Position numbers and translations under genes: made by a program | In this document: positions 11,932-23,905 of the stretch, in pieces | Layout: each line of letters starts with the position of its first letter | How positions within the stretch are numbered: position 1 is the first letter of the stretch | NCBI GenBank assembly: GCA_023238725.1 | Contig: CM041538.1 | Coordinates: forward strand, 3,540,380 to 3,604,379 | Direction of reading: 5' to 3' | DNA: 64,000 nucleotides | From: Scortum barcoo | Lineage: Eukaryota > Chordata > Actinopteri > Centrarchiformes > Terapontidae | Notes under the pieces: generated by a model | Databases searched by the model: none | Told to the model about the DNA's origin: nothing | Seen by the model: the letters and a program-made list of their open reading frames with translations, nothing else

Positions 11932-14900
11932 TAACAACATTTTGTCAGTTTCAGGACTCCATACTTGTTGATAAGGTGACTACAAACAGCTAATGTGAGG
12001 AAAATGTTTGAAGATATGTATTTAGAAAAGAAACAGCAAATATCTGTTAATCAAAGAATTCACTCATTTGTTGTTTTCATTTAGTTTTTCAGTTCCAGTT
12101 TGTTTTTAAAGACACTTTCAGACATCCAATCAAATGATAAACTGTATATGAATAAGAAATTCAGCCATAATTAATGGAAATTTAGAATACAGCCTCTAGT
12201 AGAAAAATGTCTCTTATTTTGAAGAATATCATAAAGAACAGTCTCTTTCAGTTCAGGTATATGAGACTTTTTATAGTTTTTCCATCTTTATGCTGTAGAG
12301 AAAAATAAAGGATGTGTCAGTGAAATAAGAAAACTAAGACATATTTATTCTTGTATTTATGTGACAGTTTACTATACAATGACTTGAGTTATTATAATGA
12401 GTTAATATACTGTAGCACTGCTTTATTCAAAACACTAATCTGTCGTATGTTCTGCTCATCTTTAATAAAGACGAGTTAAAGTACTTTGAAGGCCTCCAGG
12501 TTTAAAATACTGATTTAGTCTTAAGCATCATAAAAGCACTTTGTTCAACCCTTTTCTTTACGTTGCAGTTTCGTTTTGAAATGAAAAGACAAATCTCTTT
12601 TTTATTTTAAATCATCAACAGAAGTCAAAATATTTGTTTTGTGCTTGAAGGCACTTTTGGAGACACAAAGTAGTCGAACGTTGGGATTCAGAGGATAGTT
12701 GAGTTAGACCAAAGGAAAAATCTGCAGTGACATCAGTTGCAAAGCTAACTCAGCCTTTGCAAACAGATTCGGCCGTGCAAAAACTCAGCGAGGAGTCGAT
12801 TAATTTGTCTTTGGAATGAGAGAATTACCCCCACACAAGTCCCTCTCTGAAAGTGACATTCATCTCAGTGTGCTTGTTTTCCAGCATAAAGAAAGCCACT
12901 GCCACCAGAGACAATAACTGCAGAAAGACAGAGATACTGTGAGGTGGTATGAGGGACTTGTATGAAAAGAAACCCTCAATAATCAAAATTAAAACAGATT
13001 TTTCAAATGGTCTCCTTTTATTATTTGGAAACAAATCAGGAAGTTTTATCCAAAAACAGTGAAGTGCTGTGATGTTTCCGTCTACACCTTCACTTCCACC
13101 AGTACAATGTTGAAACTTCCTGCAGGAGGCTGTTGAAGAGGCTCAGCTTTAAAAAGTGACAGGAGAGTCGATATTACAGCACAAAGCCTCCACAACAGCC
13201 GATAGACACTGAAAATACATAAAGAAAAATAACCTGTTAAGAAATTTAACATCCAATTGAACACTAAATTCTCACAAAAAAAACCCTAACCACATGGACA
13301 ATAAACGCAATTTCATGCAAGCAGTTGAACTCATGATGCTTCAGTCATGACTTCATTTTTGAAAATTGACATTTTCTGTACTAACGGCTGTTTAGAACTA
13401 CAGACGCACTGATCTCCAGAGGTGACTTCTTTTCAGACGTCTAGTTTTCAGTGCTGAGATTTAAAAGAGAGGTTTGTGTTTGTGGTCGTCATCGGCAAAC
13501 CTCAGCACTGCTCACACGTCCGAAGAAGACCCTCTGAGTCATCATCTCACCCTGGTGTGTTCTCTGTATTATTTTTTTTTTTTGGCATTTCACATAACCA
13601 TAAAAAATAAGTCCTTCTCATAAATACTTCTTTTTCACCTGGTAGATCCAGATGAAGTTTCTCCTCCACTTTCTTCAGTCTGGTTGTCTTAACACCCATT
13701 ATATTGTTTTTCGTCAGTCACAGTTTACACAGGAAACAAAGAATTGTGCCAGAAGTGGGAAATAATACTGAGCTGTCACACACAGTCACTGGCTGTGCTC
13801 TGGAGGGCTGCAGTGGTTGTCTGTCTTCTTCAGCACCGAACAGATTTTAAGAAAGTTGGTTACGACTCTTGTGAAATTAACCAATTTGGGATCCTTAATG
13901 TTTCAGCTGACCCTTGGCTCAGTCAATAACACTGACTCTGATGGTGAAAAATAAATGTTTTTAACACTAATGTGAGAGTGAACCTACTCATTATTGGCTG
14001 TACATTAATTCTGGGTCAGAGTCAAAGCAAACAGAGGCCGAGATATCATGAATTTTACTCCAGAGTTTGGGGCAAGCTCCAAAAAGAATGATACTACCTT
14101 TCCCATAATGCAGCAAACTGCACATGTAACCTCTGGTAAACACCCGCATCTATCCATTGCCATGCCCTCAGTTTTTAACACAGCTTGGCAAATTTGTGGC
14201 TCAACCTGAAATAATCCCAATGACGTCACTATGACATCAATAGGGATATTTTGTCACCCCCCCAAGAGCGACACAAGTAACTGTTCACAGACTGGAAAGT
14301 ACTCAACATGACAGATAAACTGATCTTCATGTGTAAAATCAGTGGACTGCCCCTTTAATGTATTTACATTGCCCAGTGGTGTGTCTTAAAGGAAGCCATT
14401 TTAAATGGCACGGCAGCTGTGATGGTGATGTCTGTATTTAAAGAGGAATACAGTGTTATAGTCTGAGTTATAGTCCAAAATGCATTTTGACGGTGAAACT
14501 CGAGGACAAATGTAAAAATCTCAGACAGACTGGAATGATCACTGTGATAGGGCACGTACTGTAGAGCTCCCTGGCTGCAGTAATAAACTGGTCCCCCGTG
14601 CTCTACAGCAGTTAACACTGTAGCACCAGACAACTTCAAACACTAATACAATATATACAGAGAGATAACCATGCTTCCTCTGCATGTTACAGCCCAACAA
14701 CACTAGATATATGCTAGAACTCCAGGAGGACTACGTTTGTTTTTTCACTCCAGCTGCACCTGAACAGGCTCAGAGACTCATTACTCGAGATTCATTATTT
14801 GGCACCTGACATTCAGGTTCGGCCTTGTTTCGGGGAGAGGCGGGTCAGACTAGAGGCTGTTCTGGGTCGCTGGAGTTGAGTTGGGTTTCCATCATGGTTT

Positions 14901-15041
14901 CGTCTGGGTATGGGTTAGGGTATGGGTTGAAGAACGGGTTGGTGAGGCTGGTCATCGGGACGAGGGTGGGCGTGGCAGGTTTGGCAGCGTCAGGTCCGGG
15001 TGCGGCGTCGTTGCCGGACGTGGCGTCACCACCGGTGCCGC

Positions 15042-18000
15042 TCAGGTGGCCGGGGTCTCGGCCTGCAGGCTGGACATACGGATCTGCGAGCTGCTCTTGC
15101 TGAGGATGGACAGCTGCGTGCCCCCGTTCACCCCACTGCTCGCCAGCGAAGGATGCCGGTGCTTCAGGTCCACAGCAAAGTACCTGTTCACCGTCCAGCT
15201 GCGCCATTTCCTCTTGATCTCCGATTGCACCTTGAGGGATATACTTCACAAGGTCATTATTAATGGACCTCGCTGGAAAGAGACAAGCTCACTGTCCTTC
15301 AGTCTCACTCTAGCTCTGTCTGTACTGTAGTTAAGGCTCACTGCTGTAGATTTTTACTGTTCTTCACTGAAAAATACAACTTTCTTAAAAGGAAGTTGGT
15401 TTGAACCACTTTCTAACTGGATTTTATGCCCCCACACACCCAAAATGTATGGTGGTTCCTGTTGCAACAAGAAGTAACATTAAGAATACAGTCCATATAA
15501 AAGAAAGTGAAGAGTAGAAAACAATGAGAAAATGCACAAGAGCTAGTTGTTGTGTAGTAGATTTTACAAAAAATGTAAGGTTTGTTTTGCTTCAAATAAC
15601 TGTATAAAATGCATGACGCCTAGTCATGGCATAATTCAAATTATTTGCATTTCAAACCTCATCTGATGCTGTTGCTCTCTAATATTATGTACAGTATGTT
15701 TAATTACACTGACATTCAGGCATAATTTTGTCAGTAATTGTTTTAAAGGAGTTTTACCTCTCCATTCAGGAAGCAGTAGAGGACGGCCACCACAAAACCC
15801 TGAAGAGACAAAGAGTCCAAGAGTGAGACAGAAACACTGAATCATCTACTGTAAGAGCAGATGTTTGGGAAATGAACATTGAACACATGAACAACTGAAA
15901 CAATAGCTCAAAACTAACAATAAAGTTAAATGATGCATGTAGAGTAGATTAGTTAAAAATGTGCATGTATAATCAGTAGGAGTCATTTTGGTTACAATAT
16001 TAAGTCAGTAACAATCAAATGTTCCACACGGTCCTTTTGTGACATGAGTCTGTCTCAACGCTCTTGATATAAAGTTTGTTTTTAACTGCAAGGCCAAGTC
16101 AAGCCACATAATGCTGACTGTTAAAAGTCTGAATCTCAAGTCCTTCCTTCACTGACTGTAAGTTAATTTGTACAGAGATTCCTAAATCCAAGACGTGATG
16201 GAGAAGTAGTCACCTGGAAAGATCCGAGGCCGAGCTCAAACACCAGACGCTCTCTCTTGCTGACGTTCTCGGGGGAGAAGGCGAACACAGTGTAGTGGAT
16301 CCCAAACAGAGGAATCAGTAGCAGAGTGGAGCGGGCCAGCCTCCTGCAAAGTAACACACACACACACATAATATAAAGACAGGACTGGGCCGCAGTATGT
16401 GTGTCCACCATATAGTCAGAAAAAAGAGAGCATGTATATGTACTATGAGTGCATATGTGTGTATTTTCCCTGAGTTCAAACTCACTGGTTTTTATGCATT
16501 TCCATATTCTTCTCCTAAACCTCTTTGGTTATCTTTGAGGTTTGTTCAAATTTAGATTCAACAAACTCTCTTAGCCATGCAAACTTCACTTGTTTAAGCC
16601 TGATGAACACCATCTGTTCATGAGGTTTGTGAGATTTCATCATTAGCATGACCTAGGCCCCTAAAATTGCCATATAGGGCTGAGTGTTCCTTGTGATGAT
16701 ACAAATATTAATTTGTTGGTCTATATCTGTTATATGTTAGTTTATATATATCCGTCCTTTTAGGGTTGGAGGATGCATATAAACAATAGAAAAATAAAAG
16801 TAGACAGATTAAATAAACACTGATTTTTTATTTTTAGAACACAATCTCAGGAGCCATCTTGACATAATCATTGTAATTTTAGCAAACAAAATATTTTATT
16901 TAAGAAAAAGTAAAAGTTAAATGCCTTACAGGTAAATACTGGATTCATTTCCACCGATATCTGGGGACTGTAGCTTCTGGACAAGGATGATGATGATGCC
17001 AATGAAGAGAACAAAGTTGATCTGTAGAAAAACGTAGTGGAAAAAAATACAAAAAATAAATATTTAAATCTTTGGCAGTTAAACGCTTATCTTCATGTCA
17101 TATATTTACATACACACACACACACACACATATATATTTATATATGCGCATTACCTCTCTACATCTTTTTCCTACCTGTCCATGACCTGTTTTTTTTATG
17201 CTTATATGTACATACTGTACTGCACAGCCTGTTTATAGTTTGTTTACTTGCTATTCATCACTGAATGCTGTCTGAGGGCGTCTGAAAACTAAGAATTTCA
17301 TTGCCAATGACTGCTTCACTGTACTTGTGCACTTGGCAATACAGAATTTGACTGGACTTGACGTACCATAATTGAAGCCAGCACAGGTCCCTTGATCACC
17401 CACCAGATGGCAGCGTTGTCATTCATGTCCCAACACCTGAGAGAACGGGGTGACAAAAAAACACGTCAAGTACCTGATAAGACCATCTTCAACATGAGAC
17501 TCTCATCTGTTCATAACCTACCCTATATCATCAAAGTGTAGCTTTAGCACTGCCCAGATGGTCACACATACCGTGGGGGCTCCTGTTGTGAAACATGGTA
17601 TAAACATTAAGCATCCACTGTGAAGATTTTGACCATTTGACCAGAAACCTAGTGTGTGTGATGTGGTTGCTGTCTCACCCCAACCAATGATGATGTACCA
17701 GTAGAAGTATCTCTTTTCAGGGAAGAAGGTCTCTACCAGTAAAGTGAAGAGGTACAGACCCTCGATGAAGAGCCAGAAGTAGTTTGAAAGGACGCAGTAG
17801 TGGAAGAATATCATCACTGCTCGACACTCCAGCTTTAAAGAGGAAAAAGGCAACAAGGAAGAATGTGAGAAAATTAAAAATAAAAAGCGTTGAGAGAGAG
17901 AGCACTGTGGGCATGTGAGCAGGCGTGCTGGTGTTACTCACAGTGTGTATGAAGCAGTGCTCGCTGTCCTCTTTGGCATACAGCACGCCGTCTTTTATGA

Positions 18001-21000
18001 AGACTGAAATAGCTCTCAAGATGAACGACACAAATAGGTTCATGTGGATAAAGTTCCTGGTACAGTGCAGCTTCCTGTGTAAAAAAGAGACATGAACACA
18101 ATGATATTTTATCAAAATAAAAGCACTGCATGCAGGGGCACAACACGCGGACATGTTTGTGCTCGTTATTCATCGAAAAAACACCTCTGCTGCTTGCTGT
18201 AGAAGCTGCAGTTGTACAGCAGCAGTGATGGTTGCAATAATAGTAGTGGCAGAAGTGCTAATTATTGTAGTAATAGCAGCAGTAGTTGTTGCAGTTACAC
18301 AGCAGCAGCAGAAGTGGTGGTTGTAGGAGCAGCAGCAGAGGCAGCAGCAGTGGCGGCTGATCCATCCATGACTCACCTGAACCTGCACAGGATGACCATG
18401 GCCATGGTGAGGGAGACCAAAGAGGTGCTGTAGCCCACAGTGTACAGAGCCTTCACTGACACATAGTACATGTCCTAAAACACAAGCAGCATGTTGTTTA
18501 TTCATATAAAATGTATAAAATGACAGCCTGAATCAGACACAGCTGCACACACTGTCACACACTCACCGAATGGCTGCTGTTCCCTTCCTCATACAGGCAG
18601 GCATCGATGTAATGAGGGAAGGTCTCTGACCAGCCAAACTCAGTGCAGTTACGGCTCACCTTCCCCAGCTCTGTGGACACGGCACACCATCAGATAATGG
18701 CAAAGGTGCTTATTTCAAGAGTGAAATCGGGAAGAGATGCTAACCTTCTCACATTATTTCAGGGAGTGCTGAAACACTACTTGTGAGGACACTTACTGAC
18801 ATCATATAGCCCCTAAACAGGACCTTTAGTCAAAATAGCATTCTGACCTCAACCCCAAAATCAATTAGTCTTCAAAAAACTCTTTGAACAGATGGAGAAC
18901 ACAAAAATGTCAAGCCTTGTATGTTTGCAGGTCTCAGCTCAAATTATCGCATAAGCACTCACAAACACACACACTCGTTCATAAACTTGAATGAATGATT
19001 CTTTAATTTCAGCTCACTTTACTTATCTGCAGTGCACTGGAGAAAATTTCACATTTTCACATTTCAAAGATACAGTCCATTCAACAGGGAGCCTCATAAA
19101 GTCCAATAAAATCAACAGAGTTGGCTGCTGATGGTAACTGTGTATGACAAGTCCTCAGTAACTGACCATAGTCTTCTTCACTCATGAACTGCGAGAAGAG
19201 CTCGGGACAGTTGACTTCAACCACCTCGCCGATCCTGGCAGGCTGCCAACACGTCAGGTTGTCCCACATCCACGGACAGCCTTCAGACACAACAGGAAGA
19301 CAAACACAGTGAGTCAGATATTTACTCTGGGAAAGAAAAATCAGAATCACACATCCTTGAAAGTCTTCGCTGACATGTCAACTCCAGAAACCACCACAAG
19401 CAAATATTTTCCCTTTTTAATTCACTTCTAATTGAGGAAGTAAACACACTCAATAATTATGTGTTACTTCCTGCTAGTACAGCCTATGCATCATTTTTTT
19501 ATATATTTTTTGTACTATCTAGTATTCTCTTTTTTATATTAATGTGTATCAGCTGGCATCAGTAAATATTTAAATATTATATTTGAATAATTTAACAATA
19601 ATAATAATTTCTGCAGTGAATGAGGATACAAAGATACTGCTGATGTCTACAACATACTGTCTACATGTACTACTGTAAAAAGGTAATGAAAAAGTAAGAA
19701 ATGAATAAATACCAATGTATCAGCACAAATGCACACTTGAGTTCAGCTGTGGGTGTACATCTAACAAAAAAGAGAGGGTGTCACTGCTGTGGGCTGCTAA
19801 GTACTGACAATCAGGCAGGTGAGAGCAGGAGCAGGTGAGGCTCCTGGGTAATGTAGTATGCACTGTGGGGTGAGTGCAGACCCGCACTGGTCACCGTCTT
19901 CAACCAACAGAGGTCAGTGCAGCAATGTGTTCACTCTGATTTAACGTCTGGTTTATCTCTTCATAAAACAAGAGAAAGAAGAAACACGGCCCTCTGTATA
20001 CTGCTGTTTTTTATATATGCTGTCCATTTCACTGTCACCTGCTGATTTGCACGGGTCGAAAATAGCATCCCACACAAAAGAGGAGTCATTTTACACCTTG
20101 TAGTTCTGCTTTTGGAGGGGCCACTCCAATCCCAAAGAGACTTCTAAACAAGGTTAAGAAGGAGAATTGGCACAAATTGGCCTCTCACTCAATCTCAGAT
20201 CTTCCCTTCATCCATGATATAATCAGCCAGAGAGACGCCTGTCACTCACTGTCTCACACATCAGCTGTAATTTTAAGGATCATCATCATGAGACGCTGCC
20301 AATTAAAGCCTCGGGCCCATCTCTCGCTCTGGAGATGGAGGCATGCAGTGAAACAAAAGAATTCATTTGCTTTGCTGAATTTCTCTGTTGGCCCTGATTT
20401 ATTTTTTATGCACCAAATCAAGCCCAGACACAAGCAGAGGCAAAGTCTGAAGTCTTTCTAATGATCTCTCTTTGCAGACAAGCAGGTCAGAGTCAACTAC
20501 AATTTGTAGAATTATCTCCCGCTCATTAGTGTGGAGACCCTGAAGATAATCTTGTTATTAATCTCTGTGTGTATTCTGCTTTATTTTAGTTAGCCCGTGT
20601 TGGAAACCGTTACAACATAAACAACACAGTAGTTAGCACATGGGGATTAAAGGTTAAGTGAACATACACCCGCAGAAACCTACCGAATTCTGGGTCGTTC
20701 CCAGGATCGTCCGAGGCTATCATCTCCATGCATTTCTCCTGTTCTCTCTGGATCACACAGTTCGAGGCCACCTGTTGGCTCAAAACCTGAAGAACAACAC
20801 GAACACACAAATACACACACCACAGAGAGTGAGAGAGTCAAGTGGGTAAAGATTACATCAGAGCAGGGAGGAAGGACCCAAAGGTAAAATGGAAGAGGCT
20901 GCTTCATTAGCTTCACCATGCAGTTCACACCACAGTGTGGGAGAGGTCTTAGCTCTGGGATCTGTTTAAACACTCAACCAATTAAACAAACCATTTCAGA

Positions 21001-23815
21001 TCTGCTGTCGCTCTCCCCATGCTTACTGACCCAGAGGAGGGGCATTATTCTAATGAAAACAAGGCAGGAAGGGCTTTCTGACGTGCACTTTTCACACTGG
21101 ACTGTGCCAGACGTAACTCCCATCTGTTAAGAAACCGACAGAGGAGATTGTTTAAACTTAAACTGTTTAGACTGTTTACACACAATCGAGCGACAGCACA
21201 GTCCCAGAGCAACGACTCCAGACATGGGGGTCATGTCCAGAGACACCTCCTTCATCCCCCCCCCCACCTCTGACTACTGCACTACACTGGGCTGACGCTG
21301 GGACTGAGGAGGGGGGAGGGGGTGGTGATGGAGGTGGGTGTCTGGAAAGAAGACGATCTTGTGTGTCTGTGTTGGCGTCTGTCTGGGAGACACCACGTCA
21401 CGGCTTTATGAGGTGGAGCAGAGGAGCGTTTATTCGCTGACGTCAACGGCACTCGCTGGGGACAAGTCACGCACAGAAGATTTACCAGAGTAATAGAGAC
21501 ACAGTGGTTCGGGGGTATTGTGTGGAACAAGTGTCGACACACAAATCTGCTGGATGATTTATGCGCTGCACTCTCTAGAAACAGCACCATTTCTGCAGTG
21601 GTACAATTGAATTGAATGCTCTGGCTGTAAAAGCACAGATGGCTGGATTGATGGCATTCTGTGGAGCACTGTTATGTGAATGTGGATGTTATTCCATCTG
21701 AAGCCATAAGTTAGACATTGGAGACACTAGTTAGTCACATTATGCCGTGTGGAAGAAAAAAAATTGCTATTGCTTTTTACCCCCTTAAAGGAGCAGTATG
21801 TAAAATTTAGTGGCATCTAGCAGTGAGGTTGCAGCTTGCACCCAGCTGGACACCCCTGGCCTCGCTGCTCCTTTTCTGAGCGTACAGGAGAACCTCATGT
21901 TGTGATATTAAGCCAACTAACTTAGACATAGGGGATGTTATAAAAACAATCTCTACAATCTGCATCCTATTGTGCATTTAAAGATGCTTCAGGTGGAGCT
22001 ATGTGTCCACCTGGTGAGCCCCGTCAATCAGCACGAGTGACGAGTGAATTGTAAATTCTTCATTATAAACCAGTTAGCCACCTCTTTGTCTCCATACAAG
22101 CAAAACGTTGCTCTGCACTCCACGGAGTATTTAATGTGATGGATATGATTTGGACTTTGAACATTAAGCTGTGATTATGTTGCTAATGATAATGTAATAA
22201 TGTTTTTCAATGTTTAAACTTTTAAAATAAAATGCTCATACACTTCAAGCTCTGAAATAAAATAGAAACAATCACCTCAAAATCCAAGCTGCCACTTCAA
22301 AGTAAAAACACAAAAGGCCCTCACTCAAGCCAGTTTGTCGTTTCTCTCATTCTAAGCTGTTAACGAAAACACAATGATTCTCAACTTCAGGTGATTATAT
22401 GCTAATAACACATCCAGCCTTCTGACCCTTCTCTACTTCTTTCTTTGGCTCTGAATGTTGCCAGTGAACATCAAGCGTTGACGTAGATGAAGTGCATATG
22501 AACTTAATTCGTTGATGACAGGTTTGCTCAAACGATGCGTGTTGGGAGCAGCAGGAAAGATAAACACACAAGTTTAATAGAAGTTTAAAGAGTTTCTGGG
22601 CTTCTCCTGTGACTAATTATAACGTATCGGTCTGCCCTAAATCACTTCACTATATCTAATTAGGTCAAACTGTGTTCGCCCAGCATGCTCAGCTTCACAG
22701 TACATGTGCATGCATGTGTGTCATGCAATATTTAAAACGAATCCAGCTGCATTACAACATTATGTCATGCTTAATGATTACTTCAATATTAAACAATTTT
22801 GGATTTTACTATTGATGAGATTGGTTTTGTGAAGTTGAAACCAAATGAGGGTGAATTCCAACATTTTATGTCCAAAAAAAAATAGATGTGTTACATTTAC
22901 CACAATACTACAAACATTCCTACAAATGTATTTACTGTCTCCTAGAGTCTGTTTCTTGTCTGTCTTGTCAATGATAAACCAAGCATTTCAGTGGTTTTCC
23001 CACTCTGTCAGAGAAAATGTTTTTGGTTAGATTTTTAGTTTTACAATTTTCACATTCACACACAGACTGCTGACCATGGTCCACCCAAACATCTGTACTG
23101 AACATCTGGAAATATGCTCAGTTCAACCCATCACTAGAGAGCACAGCGCAGGACGCTCTCTGTCGCTCTCAACATTCGAATACTAATACCTTACTCCATA
23201 CCTCTTGCTGTCGTCCACCATTTTCTCTAAATCTCATCTCTCAGTTTCTCAGACAACACTTGAGCTCAAAGGGTGATGACTCACATTTAACAATAGTAAT
23301 AAAAGATCACTTTCCTCACAGCTTTTCATGGAGGAGAGGAGAGGAGAGGAGAGGAGAGGAGGAGAGGAGAGAGAGAGGAGAGAGGAGAGAGGAGAGAGTC
23401 CAGGAAATCTCCTCACATATTTAACAGAAAGGAATAATGTTGAATAAATGATGAATAAATGATGAGAATGCATCCTCATCTATCGTTTCTTCCACACACT
23501 GATCAATGAATTATTGATGCAGATACTCCATATGGTTACTTTAACTATGTGAATGACCGTACAAATCAAAATCAGGTTTCAACCGCTGTTTGCTGAATTT
23601 ATTCATGTAAAGCTCCACCTGTTGCTGAGTCTGTTTGCACATCCGAAGCTTTAGCTGCACGTACACAAGTGCACTTGCTCATAAACACAGAACCTAACAG
23701 TAGACGTTTCATCCTACAAAATAAAAGAATAGAAGAAAAACTATTAAAATCAGCTTACCGAGGGTGAGAGGAGGAGGAGGGTGAGGATCAGTGGGCTGAT
23801 GTTAGCAGCAGACAT
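15042..23815 (-). CDS. adcyap1r1: Pituitary adenylate cyclase-activating polypeptide type I receptor (PAC1)
   Basis: A class B GPCR for PACAP (and VIP), signalling mainly through Gs/cAMP and Gq. Thirteen coding exons, minus strand: 23759-23815, 20684-20786, 19167-19280, 18567-18670, 18377-18474, 17942-18074, 17679-17832, 17522-17582, 17367-17436, 16930-17021, 16214-16343, 15758-15799 and 15042-15230. All junctions are GT/AG and in phase: 1347 nt, 448 residues. Signal peptide about 1-20; hormone-binding ectodomain about 25-126 with Cys at 29, 38, 55, 64, 78, 100 and 116; then seven membrane segments. PAC1 signatures include [48 protein letters not shown] and the tail [13 protein letters not shown]. 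About 20 residues shorter than the 468-residue mammalian null form: the optional ectodomain insert and the hop cassettes of intracellular loop 3 are not seen. Confidence 0.97.
16344..16929 (-). other. adcyap1r1: adcyap1r1 intron at the hop-cassette position
   Basis: This is the intron between the exons ending SSIY and starting RLARSTLL, where mammalian PAC1 carries the alternative hop1/hop2 exons. I looked for an 84-base-type exon with flanking AG and GT in the minus direction and found none with a plausible reading frame. A (CA)n run lies beside the downstream acceptor (about 16353-16369). Confidence 0.5.
17111..17145. repeat. (CA)n/(TA)n microsatellite
   Basis: A CA run of about 20 bases passing into TA-rich sequence, in the adcyap1r1 intron between the exons at 17367-17436 and 16930-17021. 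Confidence 0.9.
17150..17360 (+). repeat. Retroposon 3' tail in adcyap1r1 intron
   Basis: Plus-strand text of the form 'aagaatttcattgccaatga ... acttgtgcacttggcaatac' is the signature 3' end of teleost non-LTR retroposons (a general '...GAATTTCATTG...TGACAATA...' end). It sits antisense inside the adcyap1r1 intron, just before the exon at 17367. Its 5' limit is approximate; no RT fragment is retained. Confidence 0.5.
18187..18366. repeat. Degenerate AGC/AGT trinucleotide repeat
   Basis: About 180 bases of interrupted AGC, AGT and GTT units (CAG/CTG-type) in the adcyap1r1 intron between exons 18377-18474 and 17942-18074. The tract ends only about 10 bases from the donor site of the upstream exon (donor at 18375-18376). 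Short Ser- or Cys-rich ORFs read through it and are not genes. Confidence 0.8.
21785..22260 (+). repeat. Teleost interspersed repeat (copy A)
   Basis: Begins ttaaaggagcagtatgtaaa and continues with the ATTTAGTGGCATCT and GAGGTTGCAGCTTGC blocks of a very common fish dispersed repeat. A second copy in the opposite orientation lies at 35255-35468. The right boundary is approximate. No ORF; the class (MITE or SINE) is not decided by what I see. Confidence 0.6.
23331..23398. repeat. (GGAGA)n purine microsatellite
   Basis: Sixty-eight bases of GGAGA and GAGA units with no pyrimidine interruption, in adcyap1r1 intron 1. Confidence 0.95.
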
Positions 23816-23905
23816 TTTGTTTTTCTCAGTCAGGAGTTTCCTCTGGACACCAAGTTCTTCCAGCTGGACAGATTGACAGAACAGGACGTCAGCTCACCTT
23901 GGGAT
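23816..23905 (-). other. adcyap1r1: adcyap1r1 5' UTR portion of the start-codon exon
   Basis: In the gene's direction a strong acceptor (TTTTGTTTTTCAG) ends at 23906, so the exon holding the start codon probably begins at 23905 with 90 bases of 5' UTR. This implies at least one more noncoding exon upstream. Confidence 0.55.

Larger units (their letters stand above)
9756..15041 (-). other. adcyap1r1: Candidate long 3' UTR of adcyap1r1
   Basis: No other gene is visible in this 5.3-kb AT-rich stretch directly downstream of the adcyap1r1 stop. In the gene's direction the last strong signal is AATAAA (TTTATT at 9762-9767 on plus) followed by GT-rich sequence. Mammalian ADCYAP1R1 transcripts also have multi-kilobase 3' UTRs. 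Nearer poly(A) signals could be used instead, so the true end needs transcript data. It contains an (AAT)n microsatellite at 11859-11928. Confidence 0.35.
20787..23758 (-). other. adcyap1r1: adcyap1r1 intron 1 (coding part)
   Basis: A 3-kb intron between the signal-peptide exon and the first ectodomain exon. It contains an interspersed repeat (21785-22260) and a GGAGA-type microsatellite (23331-23398). I see no further exon in it. Confidence 0.6.

Noticed and set aside
16344..16929. Possible hop cassette exon of PAC1
   Set aside because: AG/GT pairs at suitable spacing enclose stops or out-of-phase sequence; no hop-like residues.
18170..18505. Cys- and Ser-rich ORFs in the adcyap1r1 intron
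   Set aside because: They translate the degenerate trinucleotide repeat and overlap a real exon in another frame.
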